DNA of 64,000 nucleotides from Roseomonas aerilata DSM 19363 (GTDB lineage Bacteria; Pseudomonadota; Alphaproteobacteria; Acetobacterales; Acetobacteraceae), in assembly GCF_000711725.1 (NCBI RefSeq), contig NZ_JONP01000001.1, forward strand, positions 534,757-598,756. Reading direction: 5' to 3'. The notes beneath the pieces were generated by a model. It had not been told where the DNA came from, searched no databases, and saw nothing but the letters and a program-made list of their open reading frames with translations. Positions 24,110 to 32,301 of this stretch are shown here, piece by piece. The position numbers were made by a program, and so were the translations under genes. How positions within the stretch are numbered: position 1 is the stretch's first letter; every line of letters begins with the position of its first letter.

Positions 24110-25054
24110 TCAGGCGGCCCTGGCGCCGCCGAGATCCGCGCGCCGGTCGAAGCGCGCGACGCGGGAAAGGAGGTAGTCCACCTCCGCCCGCGCCGTCTGC
24201 GTCAGGCCTGGCCCGGGCCGGCGCTGCGCCTCGCTCGCGAGGATGCCGCGCCGCTTGAGCACGTATTTCCGCACCGCCAGCCCCACGCCCTGCTGCTGCT
24301 CGTAGCGGACCAGCGGCAGGTGGGCGTCGAACAGGTCGTGGGCGGCGTCGCGCTCGCCGGCGGCCTGCATCCGCACCACGTCCACCAGCATGTCCGGGAA
24401 GGCGTAGCCGGTCATGGCGCCGTCCGCCCCGCGCTCGCACTCGAAGTCGAGGAAGAGCCCGCCATTGCCGCAGAGGATCGAGATCGGCTTCATCGAGCCG
24501 TCCTTCTGGAAGCCGCGGAGTGCGGTGATCTTCTCGAGACCGGGCCAGTCCTCGTGCTTGAGCATCACGCAGGACGGGTTGCCCTGCACGATCCGCCGGA
24601 TCACCCCCGGCGTCATGATGACGCTGAAGGAGAGGGGGTAGTCCTGGATGACGAAGGGCACGTCCGTCCCGATCGCCTCCGCCGCCTGGGCGTAATAGGT
24701 GACGATCTGGTCGTCGGTCCGCAGCGTGTTCGGGGGCGCGATCATCACGCCGGCCGCGCCCGCGTCCATCACCGCCGCGGTCAGCGACTTCATGGCCGCG
24801 AAGCCGGGGGCGGAGACGCCGACGATGATCGGGATGCCTGCCCGCTTGATCATGCGGGAAGCGATCGAGACGCTCTCCGCCATGTCGAGCTTCGGCGCCT
24901 CGCCCATCTGGCCGAGGACGGTGATGCCCGTCGCGCCGCTCTCGACGAAGAAGTCGGTGAGCCGGTCGTTGGAGGCCTCGTCCACCCTCCCGTCATCGTG
25001 GAAGGCGGTGGGGGCGATAACGTAGACGCCCTTGGCGGTGGTCAGGTCGGTCAT
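24110..25054 (-). CDS. Dihydrodipicolinate synthase-family aldolase/dehydratase
   Basis: A 314-residue class I aldolase of the DapA/N-acetylneuraminate lyase family, which forms a Schiff base with a 2-oxo acid. The Schiff-base Lys is in SCVMLKHEDWPG, the Tyr in IQDYPLS, and a GQMGEAPKL segment stands at the usual GTTGE position, altered. The altered loop and the RraA-like aldolase gene next door suggest a catabolic 2-oxo-acid aldolase or dehydratase rather than lysine synthesis. ATG 25054 is chosen, with AAGGGG at good spacing; GTG 25063 overlaps the upstream stop and is the alternative. Confidence 0.82.
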   Translation of the reverse strand: MTDLTTAKGVYVIAPTAFHDDGRVDEASNDRLTDFFVESGATGITVLGQMGEAPKLDMAESVSIASRMIKRAGIPIIVGVSAPGFAAMKSLTAAVMDAGAAGVMIAPPNTLRTDDQIVTYYAQAAEAIGTDVPFVIQDYPLSFSVIMTPGVIRRIVQGNPSCVMLKHEDWPGLEKITALRGFQKDGSMKPISILCGNGGLFLDFECERGADGAMTGYAFPDMLVDVVRMQAAGERDAAHDLFDAHLPLVRYEQQQGVGLAVRKYVLKRRGILASEAQRRPGPGLTQTARAEVDYLLSRVARFDRRADLGGARAA

Positions 25055-25059
25055 GGAGG

Positions 25060-25761
25060 TCACCCCTTCTTCCAGGCCTCGTAGCGGGCCTTGTTCTCGG
25101 CATTCGGCGGGTAGAGGCCGGGGAGCGCCGCGCCCTTCTCCACCTCGCCCATGATCCAGGTCTCCTGGCGCTCCTGCTCCACCGCGGCCTCGGTCACGGC
25201 CTCGAGCAGGGCCTGGGGGATCAGCACGGCGCCGTCCTGGTCCACCACCACGACGTCATCGGGGAAGACGGCCACGCCGCCGCAGCCGATCGGCTGCTGC
25301 CAGGCGACGAAGGTGAGGCCAGCGACGGAGGGCGGGGCGGCGGCGCCGCTGCACCAGACGGGGAGGCCGGTGCCGAGCACCCCCGCCACGTCGCGCACCA
25401 CGCCGTCCGTGATCAGGGCCGCCACCCCCTTCTTCGCCATGCGGGCGCAGAGGATGTCGCCGAAGATGCCGGCATCCTGCACGCCCATGGCGTCCACGAC
25501 TGTGATGCAGCCCTCGGTCATCGCCTCGATGGCGGCGCGGGTGGAGATCGGGGAGGCCCAGCTCTCGGGGGTCGCCAGATCCTCGCGCGCAGGGACGAAG
25601 CGAAGGGTGAAGGCGCGCCCGACCAGGCGGGGCTGGCCCTCGCGGATGGGCCGGGTGCCGCGCATCCAGACGTTGCGCAGCCCCTTCTTGAGGAGGACCG
25701 TCGTCAGGGTCGCGGTGGAGACGCCTTCGAGCGCCTTCTTGATCTGGGGATCGAGGTCCAA
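25060..25761 (-). CDS. RraA-like protein (4-hydroxy-4-methyl-2-oxoglutarate aldolase family)
   Basis: A RraA-fold protein of about 233 residues. Enzymes of this fold cleave 4-hydroxy-4-methyl- or 4-carboxy-4-hydroxy-2-oxo acids to pyruvate; others regulate RNase E. Visible blocks are GVSTATLTTVLLKKGLRN near the start, the metal/substrate loop FGDILCARMAKKGVAALITDGVVRD, and VFPDDVVVVDQDG. The Asp-Gly-x-x-Arg-Asp motif of the aldolases is present. TTG 25761 is chosen as start because homologues begin near LDLDPQIKKALEG and GGAGAA precedes it; an in-frame ATG at 25884 would add 41 unlike residues and reach the divergent gene. It probably acts with the DapA-like enzyme downstream. Confidence 0.78.
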   Translation of the reverse strand: MDLDPQIKKALEGVSTATLTTVLLKKGLRNVWMRGTRPIREGQPRLVGRAFTLRFVPAREDLATPESWASPISTRAAIEAMTEGCITVVDAMGVQDAGIFGDILCARMAKKGVAALITDGVVRDVAGVLGTGLPVWCSGAAAPPSVAGLTFVAWQQPIGCGGVAVFPDDVVVVDQDGAVLIPQALLEAVTEAAVEQERQETWIMGEVEKGAALPGLYPPNAENKARYEAWKKG

Positions 25762-25895
25762 GGGGTCTTCTCCGGAAGCGGGCCGCAGTCGGCCGGCTTC
25801 GCGCGCCCGGGCGAGCACGTCAAGCGCGTGGCAAAAGGTAGCAGGGCGCACCCCGGCCTTCTCCTCGGCGCTGCGGCGCACCATCTTGCGCCAGC

Positions 25896-26297
25896 ATGAC
25901 TCGCCTCTCGCTCATCGGCGGCCTCGGGGCCGCGGCCTTCCTGCTCGGGCTCGCCGCGCCTGCTCCGCAGGCGGCAGCGCAGGAGCGGCGGGTTTTCCAG
26001 GTGACGCCGGGCCCGCGGATCGTAACGCAGGAGATGCCCTCCCTGACCGACGCGGCGGCCATACGCCGCTGGCTCTGCCCCAATGGCGGCACGCCGATGC
26101 GCGGTCGGCCGGGGCGCTGCGATGGCCGGGGCGTCGCGCGGGTGGGGGGCGCCACAGGCGGCGGCACCGATCCAGACGTGGCCGGCTGGTACGCCGACCT
26201 TCCGCCGCCCTCGCGCCGACAGGTGGCCTGCCCGGCCGGGACCGTCGCCGCGGAGGCGCGCCTCAATCCCGGCACGGTTCGCTGCGTCCCCGGCTGA
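25896..26297 (+). CDS. Small secreted hypothetical protein
   Basis: A 133-residue protein with a clear signal peptide (hydrophobic residues about 6-25, then AAAQ). The mature part is Pro/Gly/Arg-rich and has four Cys, in LCPNGG, GRCDG, VACPAG and RCVPG, which could form two disulfides. I do not recognise a family. It diverges from the RraA-like gene. Confidence 0.6.
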   Translation: MTRLSLIGGLGAAAFLLGLAAPAPQAAAQERRVFQVTPGPRIVTQEMPSLTDAAAIRRWLCPNGGTPMRGRPGRCDGRGVARVGGATGGGTDPDVAGWYADLPPPSRRQVACPAGTVAAEARLNPGTVRCVPG

Positions 26298-26310
26298 GCC
26301 GGGCGCGCAA

Positions 26311-27225
26311 TCAGGCCGCCGCGCGGCGCCGAAGTACCCCGCGCGCGGCCCACCAGACGCAGGCCGCCACGTAGGTCGCAAGGCCCGCCACCAGCACCCA
26401 GACGGCCGGCCGGATCTCGAACTCGGTGTCGAAATTGGCCAGGAAGATCATGTCCGCCGGCAGCTTCGTCGCCAGGTCGTACCAGAGGTATTCCAGCCCG
26501 GCGGCCCCCGCTGCGGCCAGAAATGACACCGGCAAGAGTGGCCACAGGCTCATCCGCCAGCGCGCCGGCACCGCGCGCCAGAACATCACGTAGAGGAAGA
26601 AGCCGGTCATCAGCACCGGCTCCGACACGTTGATTTTCGATTGCATGTAGAAGTGCAGAAGGCCGAGCGCCGTCAGTGCATAGTTCAGCTTGTGCAGCGG
26701 CTTCCACTCCCGCCCGAGGTGCCGCAGCCAGCCGTCCGTCGAGGTCCAGCCAAGCACCACCAAGCCGATCAGCGCCGTGAAGCCGGTGGAAAGATAGGGC
26801 CGCTTCACGATCTCCAGCAGCACGTGCCAGAGCCGCAGGTGCTCGTTCCCGACATAAAGCAGGAGATGGAGCACGGCGTAGCCGAGCGCCGCGATCCCGA
26901 GCATCCGGCGAACCTGAAGGATCTTCGTCTCGTCGAGGATCCAGCGCGCGGGCGTCACCGCCAGGCCGATCAGCAGGAAGCGCACGCACCAGTCGCCGGT
27001 GTCGTGCGTCGCCCGCGTCAGCGGCTCCGGCCCGAGGTTGCGCGTCGCCCAGTCCCAGGCGAGCACCAGCAATGGCAGGAAGCAGCCGAGCAGCACGGCC
27101 GCTTTGAACCAGGAGAAGCGGCCGCCGCGGTCGAGCCAGGGCCACGGGCCGGGCTTCGGCGCCGGCGGCCCCTCTCGCCGCGCTCGTCGCGGCCGAGCGG
27201 GGGAGGGGAGGGTCGCGTCGCTCAC
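26311..27225 (-). CDS. msrQ: MsrQ/YedZ heme-binding membrane subunit of methionine sulfoxide reductase
   Basis: A 304-residue ferric-reductase-like membrane protein with about six helices. MsrQ passes electrons through heme to periplasmic MsrP, which repairs methionine sulfoxide. Conserved features are HDTGDWCVRFLLIGLAVTPAR, LGYAVLHLLLYV, KRPYLSTG, EWKPLHKLNYALTALGLLHF and several His suited to heme. The start is GTG 27225, overlapping the stop of the upstream gene as GTGA. No msrP is next to it, unlike the usual msrPQ pair. A Pro/Arg-rich N-terminal extension of about 30 residues precedes the first helix. Confidence 0.88.
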   Translation of the reverse strand: MSDATLPSPARPRRARREGPPAPKPGPWPWLDRGGRFSWFKAAVLLGCFLPLLVLAWDWATRNLGPEPLTRATHDTGDWCVRFLLIGLAVTPARWILDETKILQVRRMLGIAALGYAVLHLLLYVGNEHLRLWHVLLEIVKRPYLSTGFTALIGLVVLGWTSTDGWLRHLGREWKPLHKLNYALTALGLLHFYMQSKINVSEPVLMTGFFLYVMFWRAVPARWRMSLWPLLPVSFLAAAGAAGLEYLWYDLATKLPADMIFLANFDTEFEIRPAVWVLVAGLATYVAACVWWAARGVLRRRAAA

Positions 27226-27839
27226 ATTGGCGGGACCACGCCGTCCTTCGCGACCGTAACACGGGCGGCGTTGAGGGTTCCGTCGGCACCCGGGGTTGCC
27301 GAGAGGAAGACCTGCGCGCCGGGCTTCAGGTCGTCGAAAGTCGCCGGGATGAGCGTCACCACCGGCACCTCCGGCGGAACCATCACCTGGATCCTCTGGC
27401 CGCGGGCGTTCAGCGTCAGGCTGCGCCCGTCATTGCCCTGGACGGCCGAATCGACCGTGGCATTGGTCATGGAGGAGGTGGGCGTCAGGTCCCAGGCGAA
27501 ATGGCCCTCGCCCGTGCCGCGCATCGCCTCGGGGAAGACAAGCACCTCCAGCGCGCGCCAGACGCCGTCCGGCCCCGGCTCCGCCGCCGTGCCGATGAAG
27601 CTGCCGGGCGTGACGTCGGAGAGGGACATCTTCCGCAGCGCCGAGACTCCGACATTCTCCGCGAGCTTCACCGTCACCTTCGTTCCCTCGCGGGTGGTGA
27701 TCGCCATGTCGCGGCCGGAGACGCTGTCGATCGTTCCGCGAAGGCGCCGCGGCGCCGCCTGGGCGTGGGCGGGCAGCCCCGGCAGGGCGCCGGCCAGAGC
27801 AAGGGCGGTGGCGGTCAGCAGCAGGTTACGCCGTGTCAT
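27222..27839 (-). CDS. Exported beta-rich hypothetical protein (DUF5666-like)
   Basis: A 205-residue exported protein with a signal peptide (TRRNLLLTATALALAGALPG, cleaved near AHAQA; the twin Arg may suit Tat). The mature part alternates short beta segments such as LRGTIDSVSGRDMAITT and VTVKLAENVGV, like OB-fold DUF5666-type proteins. Families of this kind are often misnamed as transporter permeases, but there is no membrane domain. It is coupled to msrQ by GTGA, so it may act in the same periplasmic setting. No function assigned. Confidence 0.62.
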   Translation of the reverse strand: MTRRNLLLTATALALAGALPGLPAHAQAAPRRLRGTIDSVSGRDMAITTREGTKVTVKLAENVGVSALRKMSLSDVTPGSFIGTAAEPGPDGVWRALEVLVFPEAMRGTGEGHFAWDLTPTSSMTNATVDSAVQGNDGRSLTLNARGQRIQVMVPPEVPVVTLIPATFDDLKPGAQVFLSATPGADGTLNAARVTVAKDGVVPPM

Positions 27840-27997
27840 CCAGCTTCTCCGTTAGGGCCGCGCCGTGCCCCGGCGCCGCGAATCGTCGTGATCGCTCGGT
27901 CAGCATCGCATGGTTCCCGCCCCTCTCTGGTCGGCGGAACCACGGCAATCCAGATCGGGTCGGGAGACAGAACGTCCAGTGCGGCGCCGCGTTGGCC

Positions 27998-28049
27998 CCA
28001 TCACTCCACCCCGTCACTCCACCCCGTCACTCCACCCCGTCACTCCACC
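27998..28049. repeat. Four tandem copies of a 13-base unit at the end of the tctC-like gene
   Basis: The unit CCGTCACTCCACC repeats at 27998-28010 (one mismatch), 28011-28023, 28024-28036 and 28037-28049. On the minus strand each copy reads GGTGGAGTGACGG and carries the gene's last codons, Val-Glu-stop, so the coding end has been copied downstream three times. Confidence 0.85.
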
Positions 28050-29005
28050 CGGATGTTCGCGGCGGCCGCCACCTCGCGCCAGCGGGCAAGGTCCGCGCGC
28101 AGGAAGGCGTCGCCCTCTGCCGCGCTGCGCGGGGTCGGCGTCGCGCCCTCGCTTTCGAGATAGGCGGCGAGCCGCCCGCCCGAGAGTGCCTCGTTCGCCG
28201 CCGCGTTCAGCCGGTCCCGGATCTCCGGCGGCGTTCCGCGGCGGGCGAGAAGGCCCCACCAGATTCCCGCCTCGTAGTCCGGCAACCCGCTCTCCCGCGG
28301 CGTCGGTGCCTGCGGGCCGCCGGGCGGGCGGTTCTCGGCGGTCCAGCCGATCGCCTTCACGCGCCCCGAATCGATGATCCCGCGCGCCGAGGGGAGAGTG
28401 GTGAAGAGAAGCTGGATCGTCCCCGCCGCGAGATCGGTCGTCGCCGGCCCCATGCCGCGATAGGGCACGTGCTGGAGCGACAGCCCGCCCGCCTTCTGCG
28501 CGAAGAGCTCGGCCGAGAGCTGGTTGATGCTTCCCGGACCGGCCGAGCCGTAATCCACCCGCCCCGGATGGGCGCGGAGATAGGTGACCAATTCCGCCAG
28601 CGTGTTCGGCGGGAAGCCCGGCGCCGCCAGCACCACCAGCGGCGCCACGGCCAGCATCGCCACCGCCTCGAACTCCGCGGCCGCGTCGTAGGGCGTGCGC
28701 TGCACCGCCGCACTGGTCGAGAAGGTGGAGGAGGTGACCATCAGCGTCAGCCCGTCCGCCGGCACCCGCACCATTTCCGCCGAGCCGATGGTGCTGCCGG
28801 CACCGGGGCGGTTCTCGACCACGAAGGGCTGGCCGAAGCGCGCCTGAAGATGCTCCGCCAGCGGGCGCGCGACGGCGTCGTTGCTGCCGCCGGGCGGGAA
28901 GGGGACAATCACGCGCACCGGCCGAGACGGCCAAGCGGCCTGGGCGCGGGCGAGGCCCGGCATCGCCAGCGCCGCCGCGACCGTGGCCCTCCTGCTGATG
29001 CCCAT
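28040..29005 (-). CDS. TctC-type periplasmic substrate-binding protein
   Basis: A 321-residue solute-binding protein of the tripartite tricarboxylate transporter family (TctC/Bug). It has a signal peptide ending near LARAQA, then the family signature WPSRPVRVIVPFPPGG, the GAGSTIGSAEMVR block, VDYGSAGPGSINQLSAELF and the C-terminal helix with WREVAAAANI. These proteins bind carboxylates or aromatic acids in the periplasm; no TctA/TctB membrane genes are near, so it is an orphan as is common in this group. The start ATG 29003-29005 follows AGGAGG. Its last codons lie inside a 13-base tandem repeat. Confidence 0.9.
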   Translation of the reverse strand: MGISRRATVAAALAMPGLARAQAAWPSRPVRVIVPFPPGGSNDAVARPLAEHLQARFGQPFVVENRPGAGSTIGSAEMVRVPADGLTLMVTSSTFSTSAAVQRTPYDAAAEFEAVAMLAVAPLVVLAAPGFPPNTLAELVTYLRAHPGRVDYGSAGPGSINQLSAELFAQKAGGLSLQHVPYRGMGPATTDLAAGTIQLLFTTLPSARGIIDSGRVKAIGWTAENRPPGGPQAPTPRESGLPDYEAGIWWGLLARRGTPPEIRDRLNAAANEALSGGRLAAYLESEGATPTPRSAAEGDAFLRADLARWREVAAAANIRVE

Positions 29006-29132
29006 CGCTGCCCTCCTACCCCGTTCGCCGCGCACCATGCCGCCATCCGCCGGGCGGGCGCCAGTGCCCCTCGCGCGCCCTTGTTCCCGGCCGCCACTTC
29101 CCGGCGGAAGGGGTGCGTGCGAAAGCCCGGCT

Positions 29133-30125
29133 ATGCGCATCCACGTCCAGAACCCGCCCAACGACCCGCATTTCGAGATCACCAAGGCGCAGTGGAACGC
29201 TGCCCTCGCCCGCCACCCCGACATGGGCCCGATGGCGGTTTCCTTCGCGCGCGACGATGAGGGTTTCGCCGGCGCAATCGGAGAGGCGGAGGTGCTGCTC
29301 ACCTGGACCCGCCAGCTCCGCGCCCGCTTCCCCAAAGGCGCACTGCCCGGCCTCGCGCCGCGGCTGAAGGTGATCGCCACCACCTCCGCCGGCCTCGACC
29401 CTGCCGCGCCCTTCGACTGGCTGCCGGCGGAGGTCGCGCTGCTGAACAACCGCGGGACCCATGGCGACAAGGCCGGGGAGTTCGGGATCATGGCGATCCT
29501 CATGCTCCACACCCGCATGCCCGCTTTCGTGGAGCAGCAGCGCCGCGAGGAGTGGAAGCCGATCTTCACCTCCACGCTGGAGGGGCGGCGCGTGCTGATC
29601 ATCGGGCTCGGCGCGCTCGGCGGAGGGATCGCGCGGCGGGCGCGGGCCTTCGGCATGCGCGTCATCGGCGTCCGCAACGGCGCTGCCCCGCACCCGGACT
29701 GCGACGAAACTCACCCGGCGGAGGCGCTGGACAGCCTGCTACCCGGCGCGGACTTCCTCGTCCTCGCCTGCCCGCTGACCGAGCGGACGCGCAACATTCT
29801 CTCCCGCGAGCGCATCGCGCTCCTGCCGCCCGGCGCGCGCCTCGTGAACATGGCTCGCGGTCCCGTCTGGGATCAGGAGGCGGTGCTGGACGCTCTTGAT
29901 GCTGGCCACCTTGAAGGCTGCGTCACCGACGTGACGGTGCCCGAGCCGCCGCCGCCGGGGCACCGCATCTGGAAGACGCCTGGCATGATCGTGACGCCGC
30001 ATATCTCCGCGGACGACCTCGTCCGCTACAACGACCGCACCCTCGATATCCTGATGGAGAACCTTCGGGCCCTGCGGGAAGGCCAGCCCCTGCCGAACCG
30101 TGTGGACCCGGCCCGGGGGTACTGA
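29133..30125 (+). CDS. D-2-hydroxyacid dehydrogenase
   Basis: A 330-residue NAD(P)-dependent D-isomer 2-hydroxyacid dehydrogenase. The dinucleotide motif LIIGLGALGGGIARRARAFGM lies near residues 153-173; catalytic Arg is in NMARGPVWDQ and catalytic His in VTPHIS. It reduces or oxidises a 2-oxo/2-hydroxy acid; glyoxylate, hydroxypyruvate or an unusual substrate cannot be separated by eye. The start ATG 29133 begins the family-like N-terminus; an open frame upstream overlaps the tctC-like gene. It diverges from the binding-protein gene with a 127-base gap. Confidence 0.87.
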   Translation: MRIHVQNPPNDPHFEITKAQWNAALARHPDMGPMAVSFARDDEGFAGAIGEAEVLLTWTRQLRARFPKGALPGLAPRLKVIATTSAGLDPAAPFDWLPAEVALLNNRGTHGDKAGEFGIMAILMLHTRMPAFVEQQRREEWKPIFTSTLEGRRVLIIGLGALGGGIARRARAFGMRVIGVRNGAAPHPDCDETHPAEALDSLLPGADFLVLACPLTERTRNILSRERIALLPPGARLVNMARGPVWDQEAVLDALDAGHLEGCVTDVTVPEPPPPGHRIWKTPGMIVTPHISADDLVRYNDRTLDILMENLRALREGQPLPNRVDPARGY

Positions 30126-30219
30126 GGGCTGGTTCGGGGAGGGCAGGGCCTGCCCCAGCGGCCCGGTCGAGCCGCGATGAATCCGCCAAACTGCGCCCCC
30201 ACCCCCGCGTTCCCGTCCC

Positions 30220-31047
30220 ATGCAGGTTCATTCGATAGAATGCGGATCCATGCGCCCCTACGGGGGCGGCTTCTGGGATGCGACCACGCCAGGGCTCGGC
30301 CCAGCGCATCTGGCCTGCCGCTGCCTCCTGCTCGAGAGCGAGGCGGGGCTCGTGCTGGTGGACACCGGCTTCGGCCTGGATGACGCCGCGCAACCGGTGC
30401 CGCGCCTCAGCCGCGGGTTCTACCTGGCCGACCGGCCGCACCTGGAAGCGGACGAAACGGCGGTGAGCCGCCTGCGGCACATGGGGTTGGACCCGCGCGA
30501 GGTCCGCCACATCGTCATGACCCACCTCGATTTCGACCACGCCGGCGGTCTGACCGACTTCCCCGAGGCCACCGTCCATGTCTCCGCGCGCGAGATCGAG
30601 GCCGCCCGCCGCCGCGACACCCCGCGGGAGCGCGGACGCTATCGCCCGATGCAGTTGGCGCATCCGATGCGGGGGTATGACAGGACGGGCGAGCCCTGGT
30701 TCGGCCTGCCCGCGTTGCGCGGGTTGGAGGGCCTGCCGCCGTCGATCTTCCTGGTGGAACTGCCGGGCCACACGGCTGGCCATTGCGGCGTGGCGATCGA
30801 CACCGGCAACGGCTGGGTGCTGCACGCCGGGGACACGATCTTCATGTACTCCGAGTTGGAGCAGCCCCCGAGGATGCCGCCCCTCGCCTCGGCCTACGCA
30901 AACTTCATGCAGGTGGACCGCGCGGCCCGGCTGGAGAGCCGGCGCCGCCTCATGGCCCTTGCCCGCGACCACGCGGAGGAGGTGACGATCATCTGCACGC
31001 ACGATCCCTACCTGCCGGAAGAGGCCGGCAGGCGGGTGATCGGCTAG
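30220..31047 (+). CDS. Metallo-beta-lactamase-fold hydrolase
   Basis: A 275-residue metallo-hydrolase. The metal site shows as THLDFDHAGG (H102, D104, D106, H107), GHTAGH, HAGDT and TIICTHD, close to lactonase-type members that lack the second His of HxHxDH. Possible substrates are lactones or thioesters; N-acyl-homoserine lactone cleavage is possible but not shown. It starts at ATG 30220. Its stop lies one base from the stop of the convergent pgk gene. Confidence 0.84.
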   Translation: MQVHSIECGSMRPYGGGFWDATTPGLGPAHLACRCLLLESEAGLVLVDTGFGLDDAAQPVPRLSRGFYLADRPHLEADETAVSRLRHMGLDPREVRHIVMTHLDFDHAGGLTDFPEATVHVSAREIEAARRRDTPRERGRYRPMQLAHPMRGYDRTGEPWFGLPALRGLEGLPPSIFLVELPGHTAGHCGVAIDTGNGWVLHAGDTIFMYSELEQPPRMPPLASAYANFMQVDRAARLESRRRLMALARDHAEEVTIICTHDPYLPEEAGRRVIG

Positions 31048-31048
31048 T

Positions 31049-32245
31049 TCAGCCCCCCTGGAGGGCGGCGACGCCCGGAAGGGTCTTGCCCTCCAGCCAC
31101 TCGAGGAAGGCGCCGCCGGCGGAGGAGACATAGGTCATCCGCTCGGCCACGCCCGCATGGCGCAGCGCGGAGACCGTGTCGCCGCCGCCGCCGATCGACT
31201 TCAGCCCGGCGGACTGGGTGAGGCCCGCCACGCTCTCTGCCACGGCAACCGTCGCGGCATCGAAGGGCGGCGTCTCGAAGGCGCCGAGCGGGCCGTTCCA
31301 GACGAGGGTGGAGGCCTTGCGCAGCCGGTCCTCGATCGCGTCCACCGTCTCCGGCCCGACATCGAGGGCCATCATGTCGGCTGGCACGGAGTCGACGGGC
31401 ACGGTGCGGGTGGCGGGGTTCGCCTTGAACTCCGCGGCCACCACGAGGTCGCGCGGAAGAAGGATCTCGCAGTTGGCGGCCTTCGCCTCGTCGAGGATGC
31501 GCAGCGCCGTCGCGTGCATCTCGGCTTCCTGCAGGGACTTGCCCATGCCGTAGCCCTGGGCCGCGAGGAAGGTATTGGCCATGGCGCCGCCAATCACCAG
31601 CACGTCCACCTTGCGCGAGAGGTTCCCCAGCAGGTCGAGCTTGGTGGAGACCTTCGCGCCGCCGACGATGGCGACGACGGGGCGGGAGGGATTGCCGAGC
31701 GCGGCTTCGAGGGCCTTCAGCTCCGCCTCCATCAGCCGCCCGGCATAGGCGGGAAGCAGGCGGGCGACGCCCTCAGTCGTGGAATGGGCGCGGTGCGCGG
31801 CGGAGAAGGCGTCGTTCACATAGACATCGCCGAGCTTGGCGAACTCGGCCGAGAGCGCCGGGTCGTTCTTCTCCTCGCCGGCGTGATAGCGCGTGTTCTC
31901 CAGCAGCAGCACGTCGCCGTCCGCCATCTTCGCCACGGCGGCCTCGGCCTCCGAGCCGACGCAGTCATCGGCGAAGGCGACGGGCCGCCCGAGGACGGAG
32001 GCGAGCGCCTCCACCAGCGGGCGGAGCGACATCTCTGGCACGCGCTTGCCCTTCGGCCGATCGAAATGGGAGAGCACGATCACCTTCGCGCCCTTCTCCG
32101 ACAGCTCCTTGATCGTCGGCGAAAGCCGCTCGATCCGCGTGCGGTCGCTGATGGCGCCGTCCCGCACCGGCACGTTCAGGTCGGCGCGCAGCAGCACGCG
32201 CTTCCCCTTGGCGTCCAACTGGTCGAGCGTGCGGAACGAGGCCAT
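31049..32245 (-). CDS. pgk: Phosphoglycerate kinase
   Basis: A 398-residue enzyme that interconverts 1,3-bisphosphoglycerate and 3-phosphoglycerate with ADP/ATP. Signature segments are [55 protein letters not shown], and the nucleotide loop [15 protein letters not shown] with [11 protein letters not shown]. The start ATG 32245 follows GAAGGAAA; an in-frame extension to 32356 overlaps gap. It is the third gene of tkt-gap-pgk and follows an intrinsic terminator that should lower its share of the transcript. Confidence 0.97.
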   Translation of the reverse strand: MASFRTLDQLDAKGKRVLLRADLNVPVRDGAISDRTRIERLSPTIKELSEKGAKVIVLSHFDRPKGKRVPEMSLRPLVEALASVLGRPVAFADDCVGSEAEAAVAKMADGDVLLLENTRYHAGEEKNDPALSAEFAKLGDVYVNDAFSAAHRAHSTTEGVARLLPAYAGRLMEAELKALEAALGNPSRPVVAIVGGAKVSTKLDLLGNLSRKVDVLVIGGAMANTFLAAQGYGMGKSLQEAEMHATALRILDEAKAANCEILLPRDLVVAAEFKANPATRTVPVDSVPADMMALDVGPETVDAIEDRLRKASTLVWNGPLGAFETPPFDAATVAVAESVAGLTQSAGLKSIGGGGDTVSALRHAGVAERMTYVSSAGGAFLEWLEGKTLPGVAALQGG

Positions 32246-32268
32246 CGGCGTTTCCTTCAGGGATGCAC

Positions 32269-32293
32269 AAAAAGGGGGGGCGTCGCCGCCCCC
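32269..32293 (-). terminator. Intrinsic terminator between gap and pgk
   Basis: Read on the minus strand: CGCCCCC/GGGGGCG arms (32287-32293 and 32276-32282 on the plus strand) with a 4-base loop, then five T (32269-32273). It sits 9 bases after the gap stop and 24 before the pgk start, so it can act as a processing or attenuation site inside the operon. Confidence 0.72.
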
Positions 32294-32301
32294 TCCAGGT
32301 C

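Noticed and set aside
30220..31047. Calling the metallo-beta-lactamase-fold protein an AHL lactonase
   Set aside because: The motif is H-x-D-x-D-H, not H-x-H-x-D-H, and no quorum-sensing gene is near; only the fold is supported.
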